A stretch of 14,548 nt of DNA from Deltaproteobacteria bacterium. GTDB lineage: Bacteria; Desulfobacterota; WTBG01. Position numbers and translations under genes: made by a program. The number at the start of each line of letters is the position of its first letter. The stretch's first letter is position 1. This document shows, piece by piece, positions 1-5,586 of the stretch. Under the pieces are notes generated by a model. The model did no database searches. It was not told where the DNA came from and saw only the letters and a program-made list of their open reading frames with translations. Location of the stretch: the NCBI GenBank assembly GCA_013139225.1, contig WTBG01000170.1:1-14548 (forward strand), read 5' to 3'.

Positions 1-275
1 GAGAAATTTAATCTGTGCTCCCCGTCAGGCAAATCGAATTCTACCGCCATTTCTATATCGGTATACTTAAGGCGTGAATCACTTATAATTAAAAAGTCAT
101 CCCTGACTTCTAAAGACACTCCACCAAAAGAGATATCCTGAATAAATCCCTGAAAGCTACTTTTCCCTCTCAAACTCTCTTCTAAAAATGTACAGGCAAC
201 CATTGCGGGAACACTGTATCGCTGATGTTCTCTATTTTCTATTTTTTCTTTTTCATCATTATCAAAATTTTCCAT
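1..275 (-). CDS. PilZ-domain protein, N-terminal part (runs off left edge)
   Basis: Reading the minus strand from an ATG at 275-273 gives 91 codons without a stop to the window edge. The protein opens with an acidic, Asn/Glu/Lys-rich leader and then shows both PilZ signatures: an RxxxR motif (REHQR, residues 16-20) followed by DxSxxG (DISFGG) about 30 residues later. These are the c-di-GMP-binding residues of the family, and the hydrophobic strand pattern between and after them fits the PilZ barrel. A Shine-Dalgarno-like GAGGG lies 5 nt before the ATG. The C-terminal end is outside the window, so fusion to another domain cannot be excluded. The likely role is a c-di-GMP receptor; control of the adjacent glycan genes is inference only, since they are on the other strand. 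Confidence 0.8.
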   Translation of the reverse strand, partial: MENFDNDEKEKIENREHQRYSVPAMVACTFLEESLRGKSSFQGFIQDISFGGVSLEVRDDFLIISDSRLKYTDIEMAVEFDLPDGEHRLNF

Positions 276-456
276 GCTCACCCTCTTTTCCCCTTACGGG
301 GATTTAGAAAAAGTTTTTCTTTGCCAACTATTTCACAGCTTCAAATCGGTATATTCTTTAAAATCTTTATGGTTTTTATGTTTTTTTTTCTTATCATATA
401 CTATCTTGTTCTAAATATAGACAGATTGGCTTGCTTTATGAAAATCCAACCCACCT
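276..456. other. AT-rich leader region upstream of the PilZ gene
   Basis: This stretch is very AT-rich (11 G/C in the 60 bases 361-420) and includes a run of nine T at 381-389. No convincing gene is present. The ORF that can be read at 225-461 is a Phe/Ile/Leu run produced by the base composition. The only structure seen is a short hairpin at 289-302. I looked for a sigma70 promoter for the PilZ gene on the minus strand and found no pair of boxes I would defend. Confidence 0.5.
289..302 (-). promoter_or_regulatory. Small GNRA-type hairpin just upstream of the PilZ ribosome binding site
   Basis: On the minus strand TCCCC-GTAA-GGGGA forms a 5-bp perfect stem with a GTAA tetraloop. It lies just upstream of the GAGGG ribosome binding site of the PilZ gene (281-285). 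It could tune translation or be incidental. It does not match the c-di-GMP riboswitch classes as I know them. Confidence 0.3.
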
Positions 457-479
457 TTTAAACCCAGATTTTGCAGTAG
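457..479 (+). repeat. Left terminal inverted repeat
   Basis: This is the left arm of the element, TTTAAACCCAGA at 457-468 followed by TTTTGCAGTAG at 469-479. Its complement at 825-847 differs at one position, T469 (an A in the complement of the right arm). The outer six bases TTTAAA are themselves palindromic, which makes the exact boundary uncertain by a few bases. Confidence 0.65.
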
Positions 480-512
480 ATGTCGTAGCGAGGCGCAGAA
501 AACCGCAGCGAA

Positions 513-831
513 ACGTGCAGTTGGAGCAATTTTACGACGAAGGCATATCCATAGATATGCTGAGGAGCAAAATCGTGTCGCAAACAACTACACGTGCAAC
601 GGGTAGTTTTGTTTCATCCGGAGGGTGAAACAAGAGAGGCACGAAAGTGCCAATAGTTTACCTTTGCGACCCCGTGAGAAACACGGGGGTTTCAAAGCAA
701 TAAACAAGCGTTGCAGCAAGGATTTAAAAGCATTAAAGTGCTTTCCGGAAGAGTAATTTGATATAATATACATGACTTCCGGCTGCGCCTCCAAGTCATG
801 AACCGGGCAAGCCGCAGTAGATTGCTACTGC
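513..831 (+). ncRNA. Array of stem-loops inside the element; possible structured RNA
   Basis: Stems read on the plus strand: 513-523 with 585-595 (10 of 11 pairs) enclosing 543-549/554-560 (GCATATC, CATA loop); 609-616/626-633 (8 bp, 9-nt loop); 638-642/647-651 (GGCAC, GAAA loop, GTGCC); 662-666/693-697 enclosing 669-676/682-690 (ACCCCGTG against CACGGGGGT with one bulge, AGAAA loop); 727-732/739-744 (AAAGCA/TGCTTT); 771-778/793-800 (CATGACTT/AAGTCATG) enclosing GGC/GCC; and 814-820/825-831. The GAAA loop has GNRA form only on the plus strand, which suggests RNA made in that direction. I do not recognise an Rfam family, and transcription is not shown by the sequence. Confidence 0.35.
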
Positions 832-847
832 AAATTCTGGGTTTAAA
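825..847 (-). repeat. Right terminal inverted repeat
   Basis: This is the right arm, beginning CTACTGC and ending GGGTTTAAA. Its first seven bases also pair with a local GCAGTAG at 814-820 across an ATTG loop. The same arm can therefore form either a local 7-bp hairpin or the long-range closing stem with 457-479. Confidence 0.65.
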
Positions 848-861
848 CCAAGGGTAACAAG

Positions 862-890
862 TTGACAACCGGGGAAAACTATAATACTAT
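862..890 (+). promoter_or_regulatory. Sigma70-type promoter upstream of the FemAB-like gene
   Basis: A perfect -35 hexamer TTGACA (862-867) is followed after exactly 17 nt by TACTAT (885-890), which matches four of six bases of the -10 consensus. An overlapping TATAAT at 880-885 has only a 12-nt spacer and is less likely to be the box. The start of transcription would fall near 897, about 50 nt before the ATG at 950. The -35 box starts 15 nt outside the right inverted repeat. It probably drives the whole plus-strand cluster. Confidence 0.55.
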
Positions 891-949
891 TTTCAAAAAT
901 TAATGATTTACTCTCATCAGGAGCCTTTTTATCTTCTGCAAATAATACT

Positions 950-1879
950 ATGGAAACAGTGCGCCGCCCTTCGGTTGAGTTATGGGAAGAGATAATAAAA
1001 AACTGTGAACATGCAACATTTTTTCATTCCCCCATCTGGACAAAGGTATTAGAGAAAACCTACCCCCACTATAGCAACGCTACAGTGAGTTTTACCTTCA
1101 ACACGGGTAACAGGGCTATCTTCCCTTTAGTGGCAGAACATTCTAAAGGAATCATTTTTAAAAAGGCAAAGTATAAATCAATGGCACTTGGTGTTTATGG
1201 GGGGATGCTGGCAGAAAGGAGACTTACACGAGAGGAAACGGGAAGTATATTTGAGTACCTTACTTCTACTGATATCAAAGATTTGAAAGTAGTAGAAAAC
1301 CCCCTTGAAAACTATGATTTTCCTGAAAACTTTGTGGCCAAGTCCCTATTTACACATATCGTATCCTTAAATGCTGATTTCGAACAACTTAGAAAAAGAT
1401 TCTCCAGGGGACAGAAGAGTAATATCAAACAGGCAGAGAAAAAAGGGATAACTGTCCGACTTGCTAATTCACTTGAAGATTTTGAACAATACTACGCTAT
1501 CTATCAGGAAACTATCAAACGGTGGGGAGAAAGTGTAGGGACTACATATCCCTGGCGGCTCTTTCTAAATCTTTTTGAAACACGCAGCCATGACATTAAA
1601 CTCTGGCTTGCAGAAAAACAGGGAAAGATCGTTGCAGGGGTACTTACCCTTTACTGTAATTATACCATCCTTTACTGGCATGGCTGTAGCCTTAAAGAAT
1701 ATTTTGATCACTACCCCAACAATCTCCTCCATATGGAAATCATCAAGGATGGGTCTGCCAGAGGATACAGAAGCTATGATCTCAATCCCAGTGGCGGACA
1801 TCAGGGTGTGGTAAAGTTCAAAGAGTCTTTTTCTGCAAAGAGAGTGGATTTCAAAGCTTATCATTGGAAGAAGCATTGA
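950..1879 (+). CDS. FemAB/GNAT-type (aminoacyl or acyl) transferase
   Basis: This 309-residue protein has the layout of the FemAB-like, GNAT-fold proteins found in exopolysaccharide loci. Residues 22-30 (ATFFHSPIW) form the typical N-terminal strand motif. Residues 145-167 carry a basic Arg/Lys-rich segment with RGQKSNI and QAEKKGI, as in the substrate-binding region of the family. Residues 212-306 form the C-terminal GNAT half, with LWLAEKQGKIVAGVL and a terminal YDLNPSGGHQGVVKFKESF stretch. Family members transfer an amino acid or acyl group to a cell-wall or glycan precursor; the substrate here is unknown. There is no good Shine-Dalgarno before ATG 950 (a CAGGAG at 918-923 is too far), and the frame stays open back to a stop at 863-865, so the start is only likely. 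The acyltransferase follows after 77 nt. Confidence 0.78.
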   Translation: METVRRPSVELWEEIIKNCEHATFFHSPIWTKVLEKTYPHYSNATVSFTFNTGNRAIFPLVAEHSKGIIFKKAKYKSMALGVYGGMLAERRLTREETGSIFEYLTSTDIKDLKVVENPLENYDFPENFVAKSLFTHIVSLNADFEQLRKRFSRGQKSNIKQAEKKGITVRLANSLEDFEQYYAIYQETIKRWGESVGTTYPWRLFLNLFETRSHDIKLWLAEKQGKIVAGVLTLYCNYTILYWHGCSLKEYFDHYPNNLLHMEIIKDGSARGYRSYDLNPSGGHQGVVKFKESFSAKRVDFKAYHWKKH

Positions 1880-1942
1880 TTGTTCCTGCAGAAGTAAAAA
1901 TACCGTTAGCTATCGTATCTTACTAAACTGAAATATCTGGGA

Positions 1943-1950
1943 AAGGAGGA
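1943..1950 (+). promoter_or_regulatory. Strong ribosome binding site of the acyltransferase gene
   Basis: AAGGAGGA lies 6 nt before ATG 1957 and fixes that start. It is the only near-perfect Shine-Dalgarno among the plus-strand genes of this cluster. Confidence 0.8.
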
Positions 1951-1956
1951 ATAAAG

Positions 1957-2568
1957 ATGAGCAGTGCTAATCCTGGTTTCATCAGGTGGTACATTAGAAC
2001 ATTAAGGAGACAGTATAAACAGGATAAAATCCTCCAGCAGATCAAAAGAGAAAACCCGACGGTTACTATTGAAGAAGATGTGAAGATAATCAATCAGAAA
2101 AATCTGTTCCTCGGGAAGAATATAGTCATCCAAAAAGGGACTATTCTCCACTGTGGTGGTGAGAGTTGGAGTGACTACCGGGGTAAAATCACTATAGGTG
2201 ATAATTGTGATATTGGCCCCTACTGCATACTTTATGGAGCTGGTGAGATTGAAATAAAGTGTGGTTCAGGCAGAGCAATGGGATTAAGGCTTCTCTCCCA
2301 ACAACTTGATATATCCAGGCAACGGGAAGAGGGAAACGACTTATCTACCTCTGCAATTCCCTTAAAATTTGCAAAGGTCGTTTTAGAAGAAGGGGTATGG
2401 CTTGGAGCAGATGCCATCATTTTACCAGGTGTTACCATAGGGAGAGGTTGTGGCATCTCCCCGGGAGCTATTGTACACAAAAATATACCCCCCTTTAAAA
2501 TGGCATATGCCCCGCCTGCCCGGGTTATCAAATCGGCTGCACCTGAACGTAAAAGCGAAGAGGGATAA
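1957..2568 (+). CDS. Left-handed beta-helix (hexapeptide) acyltransferase
   Basis: This 203-residue protein has hexapeptide repeats over roughly residues 41-190: IGDNCDIGPYCILYGAGEI (80-98) and VWLGADAIILPGVTIGRGCGISPGAIV (147-173). It ends with IPPFKMAYAPPARVIK, the standard tail of sugar O-acetyltransferases of the WcaF/WcaB/NeuD type. It probably acetylates or acylates a sugar or glycan intermediate in the cytoplasm. The first 35 residues are helical and basic. One oddity is the loop at residues 112-125: relatives usually carry a His (as in S-H-N-H or A-N-H) that acts as catalytic base, while here the stretch reads LLSQQLDISRQREE. The surrounding helix is intact, so this may be a changed mechanism, an inactive protein or a variant subfamily. 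Confidence 0.8.
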   Translation: MSSANPGFIRWYIRTLRRQYKQDKILQQIKRENPTVTIEEDVKIINQKNLFLGKNIVIQKGTILHCGGESWSDYRGKITIGDNCDIGPYCILYGAGEIEIKCGSGRAMGLRLLSQQLDISRQREEGNDLSTSAIPLKFAKVVLEEGVWLGADAIILPGVTIGRGCGISPGAIVHKNIPPFKMAYAPPARVIKSAAPERKSEEG

Positions 2569-2590
2569 GAAGTCTTAATTTCAGAAAATC

Positions 2591-3280
2591 ATGTCAGAAC
2601 ACCCTGATAAAATCATGAAGAAAGTACCCTGCATCTATGACAAGGAGATGTATGAACGAAGCTATTCCCGCGATAATTGGAACGATGGCAGAAGACTGCT
2701 TGCTCGCTGCATTAGAAAAGGCAAACCTGGTCTTATCCTTGACATCGGGTGTGGACTTGGCTTTTTTGTTGAGTGCTGCTACAAGTTTGGCATTCCCTGC
2801 ATCGGTCTGGAAGGCTCCGAGTATGCAGTGCAAACTGCAAAAAAGCGAGAACCGAATTTTGATGTGAGACAGCATGACCTTGCCGATCCCTTCCCTTTCG
2901 AAGATGAAAGCTTTTCTACAGTAATGTGTAATGAGGTAATTGAGCACCTCCCCAAAGAGGTCGCAGAAAATGCTCTGCGCGAATCCTACCGGGTTTTAAG
3001 TGAGGGGGGAATCATTATCGTTTATTCTCCAAGCATTTACAATCCAAAGCAGGCGAAGGAACCTACCCATATCAACCTCCACTCTCCGAAATCCCTTAAA
3101 AGGGAACTTAAAAAGGCTGGTTTCAAGAAGGTACGGAACTTTAACAAATCACTTAAATTCGAACTTGGACTACTGAATCCTTTAAACCAAATGATACGAG
3201 CACTTTTCACCCTGCTCCCCTTCTCTTTTCTCTCTGCTTCAGCAAACTGCATTGCAACTAAAACCAAGGAAGAGTGTTAA
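2591..3280 (+). CDS. Class I SAM-dependent methyltransferase
   Basis: This protein of 229 residues has a classic Rossmann methyltransferase core. Motif I is LDIGCGLGFF (50-59), the acidic end of strand 2 is GLEGSE (72-77), motif IV-like VMCNEVIEHL is at 111-120, and RVLSEGGIIIVYSP at 134-147 is post-motif. EPTHINLHSPKSLKRELKKAGF (157-178) is typical of methyltransferases in O-antigen loci. The tail (195-220) is hydrophobic and could touch the membrane. The likely role is methylation of a sugar or glycan terminus; the target is unknown. ATG 2591 has no clear ribosome binding site, and an internal ATG at residue 9 is an alternative. The next gene begins 4 nt after its stop, indicating one transcript. 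Confidence 0.8.
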   Translation: MSEHPDKIMKKVPCIYDKEMYERSYSRDNWNDGRRLLARCIRKGKPGLILDIGCGLGFFVECCYKFGIPCIGLEGSEYAVQTAKKREPNFDVRQHDLADPFPFEDESFSTVMCNEVIEHLPKEVAENALRESYRVLSEGGIIIVYSPSIYNPKQAKEPTHINLHSPKSLKRELKKAGFKKVRNFNKSLKFELGLLNPLNQMIRALFTLLPFSFLSASANCIATKTKEEC

Positions 3281-3284
3281 GCAG

Positions 3285-4430
3285 ATGCCTAAGACTGTTG
3301 CCCATTCTGTAAAATCTTATTTATTCCGGACAGGAAGCTGGATCTTTGCCCAAATCAGCCACCTCAAAAGATATCAACCCCTTGTCATTACTACCAGAAA
3401 GAGGAATCTGGACATTTTCCCTGTAAAAGATATATACTCCCTGTCTGACCTCAATTCCCTCAATAGATTCTTTCAGCGACAGTATGCCAAACGGACCAAC
3501 TTCTATTACCCTTTCTTCTTTAAAGTCTTAAAAAAAACACGGGTTTCTCTTCTCCACTCACACTTTGGCAATCGGGGATACTTTGATCTTGCGCTTAAGC
3601 AAAAGCTAAAGATTCCCCAGGTCACTACCTTCTATGGCCACGATGTATCCCTGCTTCCCCAGGAAGAGCGATGGAGGAAGAGATTGGTGGTGCTCTTTGA
3701 GCAATGCGACCTTATATTAGCTGAGGGGAACTACATGAAAAGATCTCTCCTGGAGCTGGGCTGCCCTGCCCCCAAGGTGATAGTTCAACACCTGGGCGTC
3801 AACCTTGAAAAGATACCCTTCATCCCGAGAAGAATAAATGATCATCAAAAGATAAAGATTCTGATCGCTGGAACCTTTCGGGAAAAGAAAGGTATCACTT
3901 ACGCACTGGAGGCCTTTGCCAAACTAACCTCTAAATACAAAAACATAGAGGTAACTCTCGTTGGCGATGCCGGGCGCAGCCAGCGAGAAATCGATTACAA
4001 AAAGGAGATTACCACCATCATAAGCACCCAAAAGATAGCAGACAAGGTCAACTATCTGGGTTTTCTTCCTTACCCTGCTTTTATTAAAGAGGCAAAGAAC
4101 AACCACATCTTTCTCTCCCCCAGCATCCACCCCTCAGACGGGGAGACCGAGGGAGGAGCCCCAGTTGCCCTCATAGAAATGTCCGCCTATGGAATGCCAA
4201 TTGTATCAACCCTCCACTGTGATATCCCCGAGGTAGTTGTCGATGGAGAAAGCGGTTTCCTGGTTCAAGAAAAAGATACCAATGGACTTGCTGAAAGGCT
4301 GGAGCATCTTATCAACCATCCAGAATTATGGGAATCCATGGGAAAGGCCGGAAGAAAACATGTTGAAGAAGAATTTAATATCGTAAAACAGGCAGCAAAG
4401 CTTGAATCCATATATGACAGCTTACTGTAA
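3285..4430 (+). CDS. Glycosyltransferase family 4 (WcaL/AmsK-like)
   Basis: From ATG 3285 the product is 381 residues with two GT-B domains. The N-terminal half carries LLHSHFG (89-95) and TTFYGHDVS (114-122). The hinge region has HLGVNLEKI (169-177). The C-terminal donor domain has AGTFREKKGI (195-204) and SPSIHPSDGETEGGAPVALIE (278-298), which matches the acidic E-x-E nucleotide-sugar motif of GT4 but with one extra residue between the two Glu (EGGAPVALIE). STLHCDIPEVV (308-318) follows. It transfers a sugar from a nucleotide donor to a growing lipid-linked glycan, probably with retention of configuration as in the family. A longer version from a TTG at 3252 is open but overlaps the preceding gene; AAGGAAGAG at 3266-3274 is placed correctly for 3285. 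Confidence 0.85.
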   Translation: MPKTVAHSVKSYLFRTGSWIFAQISHLKRYQPLVITTRKRNLDIFPVKDIYSLSDLNSLNRFFQRQYAKRTNFYYPFFFKVLKKTRVSLLHSHFGNRGYFDLALKQKLKIPQVTTFYGHDVSLLPQEERWRKRLVVLFEQCDLILAEGNYMKRSLLELGCPAPKVIVQHLGVNLEKIPFIPRRINDHQKIKILIAGTFREKKGITYALEAFAKLTSKYKNIEVTLVGDAGRSQREIDYKKEITTIISTQKIADKVNYLGFLPYPAFIKEAKNNHIFLSPSIHPSDGETEGGAPVALIEMSAYGMPIVSTLHCDIPEVVVDGESGFLVQEKDTNGLAERLEHLINHPELWESMGKAGRKHVEEEFNIVKQAAKLESIYDSLL

Positions 4431-4447
4431 CCACGAAGCACGAAGAA

Positions 4448-4511
4448 ATAAAAAGGTGCTCGTCTCCAGCATCCAGTAACTAGCAACAATTGTGTAAGCA
4501 CCTCTTTTTAT
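4448..4511. terminator. Long-armed inverted repeat between GT4 and GT2 genes
   Basis: ATAAAAAGGTGCT (4448-4460) is complementary to AGCACCTCTTTTTAT (4497-4511) with one bulged pair of bases, across a 36-nt loop. The right arm ends in a T run, so it could act as a weak rho-independent terminator or attenuator. The long loop and AT-rich base make this less certain. Just upstream lie two CACGAAG words (CCACGAAGCACGAAG, 4431-4445), and the loop holds CCAGCATCCAG. Such words look like dispersed intergenic repeat debris. Confidence 0.4.
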
Positions 4512-4530
4512 AGTACAAGAAGACATTCTC

Positions 4531-5385
4531 ATGAGTAAGATTAGCATTATCATACCAACCTTCAATCGCAGAGATTATATCACCATAGCATTAGATTCTG
4601 TACTGAAACAAACGTATAAAGACTACGAAATTATTATCATAGATGATGGTTCAAACGATGATACTAAGGAGGTACTTAAATCCTACCAGGGAAACCTCCG
4701 TTATTTTTATCAGGATAACAGCGGCATTCCCACAACCAGAAACAAGGGCATCCGAGAAGCCAGGGGAGACTATATTGCCTTTCTTGACTCAGATGACTAT
4801 TGGCTGCCCGAAAAGTTAGAACGTCAGATAGAATGCTTCAGCAAGAATCCTCACTATGGTATGGTAGCAACTCGCTGTTCATCTATTAGACCTGACGGAA
4901 AGTTGCGAGAAAAGAACAGACCTGGAAAATCTGGCTGGGTCCTGATCGACCTCTTCAAAGCAAATTTCATTCGCACTTCATCTGCCATGATCAAGAAAGA
5001 GTGCTTTGGCAAGGTGGAAATGTTTGACGAGTCACTGCCTGAGTGCGAAGAATACGATTTGTGGCTGCGGATCGCAAGAAAATACCCTGTCGGATTTATT
5101 AACGATCCGCTGACAGTCTATACAGACAATCCTAAAGGTGTGAGCACAGATAGTCTTGTCGGCAGGCTCCTGCGTCTGAAAGTGCTGGAAAAGAACTATC
5201 TAAAAGAATGCATACCATCACCTATCTATCGCAAGAGACTTGCAAGCAACTACCACTATGTAGGCAGACATTATCTCAAGCGGGGAAAGAAAATAGAAGG
5301 CAAGAAATACCTTAAGAATGCTCTTGCTCTTAATCCTGTAAATCTAAAAATATTTTTTTACTATGCGTTAAGTTTGTTTAAATAG
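4531..5385 (+). CDS. Glycosyltransferase family 2, GT-A fold
   Basis: This 284-residue protein begins directly with the GT2 signature: ISIIIPTFNRRDYI (4-17), IIIIDDGSNDDT (34-45, the DDG of the nucleotide site), TTRNKGIREARGDYIAFLDSDDYW (68-91, the DSDD metal-binding DXD) and ECEEYDLWLRIA (171-182, the E-D-x-D-L-W catalytic region). The C-terminal 50 residues (about 238-284) have a helix pattern like a single TPR (YHYVGRHYLKRGKKIEGKKYLKNALALNP) and may bind a partner. No membrane segment is evident. It probably adds one sugar of the repeat unit using a UDP- or GDP-sugar. The 100-nt gap before it holds a possible terminator, so it may start a sub-operon. No strong ribosome binding site is visible. 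Confidence 0.85.
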   Translation: MSKISIIIPTFNRRDYITIALDSVLKQTYKDYEIIIIDDGSNDDTKEVLKSYQGNLRYFYQDNSGIPTTRNKGIREARGDYIAFLDSDDYWLPEKLERQIECFSKNPHYGMVATRCSSIRPDGKLREKNRPGKSGWVLIDLFKANFIRTSSAMIKKECFGKVEMFDESLPECEEYDLWLRIARKYPVGFINDPLTVYTDNPKGVSTDSLVGRLLRLKVLEKNYLKECIPSPIYRKRLASNYHYVGRHYLKRGKKIEGKKYLKNALALNPVNLKIFFYYALSLFK

Positions 5386-5424
5386 CTGCAAAAAACAAAT
5401 AGCCTAAGATTCACTCTACTGTGA

Positions 5425-5586
5425 ATACTCTACGAGTTATGGCCTCTATCTGGTAAGAATGAGGGCTTTTAATTATGAAGATCCACGCGGAGATGAAGTT
5501 TGTGCTCTCTCAAAGTTCTTAAAGAAACACCCGAAGATGGCAAGGTGATTTCGCTTTATGATTGTAGTAAACAGATATGGGAATGA
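5425..5586 (+). pseudogene. Decayed coding remnant resembling an ILEI/FAM3-type domain
   Basis: The gap between the GT2 and sulfatase-fold genes reads as protein in alternating frames. Frame one at 5425-5466 gives ILYELWPLSGKNE. Frame two at 5459-5548 gives MRAFNYEDPRGDEV and CALSKFL. Frame one again, from about 5521, gives KETPEDGKVISLYDCSK and ends at TGA 5584-5586. Stitched by two single-base shifts this follows the pattern of the interleukin-like EMT inducer (ILEI/FAM3) domain, D-x-x-(T/S)GK...R-x-F-(D/N)-x-Y...F-(L/I)-x-x-x-P-(E/D)-D-G. That domain is known from memory in bacterial glycan loci. The final TGA overlaps ATG 5583 of the next gene as ATGA, a normal coupling. Both the family match and the pseudogene call are tentative. 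Confidence 0.35.

Larger units (their letters stand above)
457..847. repeat. 391-bp inverted-repeat-bounded hairpin-rich element (MITE-like or structured RNA)
   Basis: The segment begins and ends with 23-bp inverted repeats matching at 22 of 23 positions (457-479 and 825-847), starting TTTAAACCCAGA and ending GCAGTAG. Its base composition differs sharply from the left flank: 32 G/C in 481-540 against 11 G/C in 361-420. The interior is a chain of near-perfect hairpins rather than a reading frame. The short ORFs on either strand (431-628 plus, 588-794 minus) run through the stems and show no recognisable domain. No clear target-site duplication is seen at the outer edges. It may be a non-autonomous transposon of MITE type, a palindromic repeat family, or a structured noncoding RNA whose ends pair. 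Confidence 0.6.

Noticed and set aside
225..461. Plus-strand ORF rich in Phe and Ile
   Set aside because: It is produced by the T-rich stretch and overlaps the start of the PilZ gene on the other strand.
431..628. Plus-strand ORF of 65 codons across the left part of the element
   Set aside because: It crosses the terminal repeat and several stems, has no ribosome binding site or domain, and its apparent coding look follows from the GC-richer hairpin DNA.
588..794. Minus-strand ORF of 68 codons inside the element
   Set aside because: It reads straight through five palindromic stems. Composition is Cys/Leu/Lys-rich with no recognisable fold.
457..847. Group II intron, IS200/IS605 omega RNA or integron attC site
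   Set aside because: No domain V hairpin or GUGYG start, no linked IscB/TnpB or reverse transcriptase, and no attC R boxes were seen. The terminal inverted repeats also argue against IS605-type ends. Kept only as possibilities to test.
3252..3284. Upstream TTG start for the GT4 gene
   Set aside because: It overlaps the methyltransferase gene by 29 nt, while ATG 3285 has a well-placed AAGGAAGAG and lies 4 nt after the stop.
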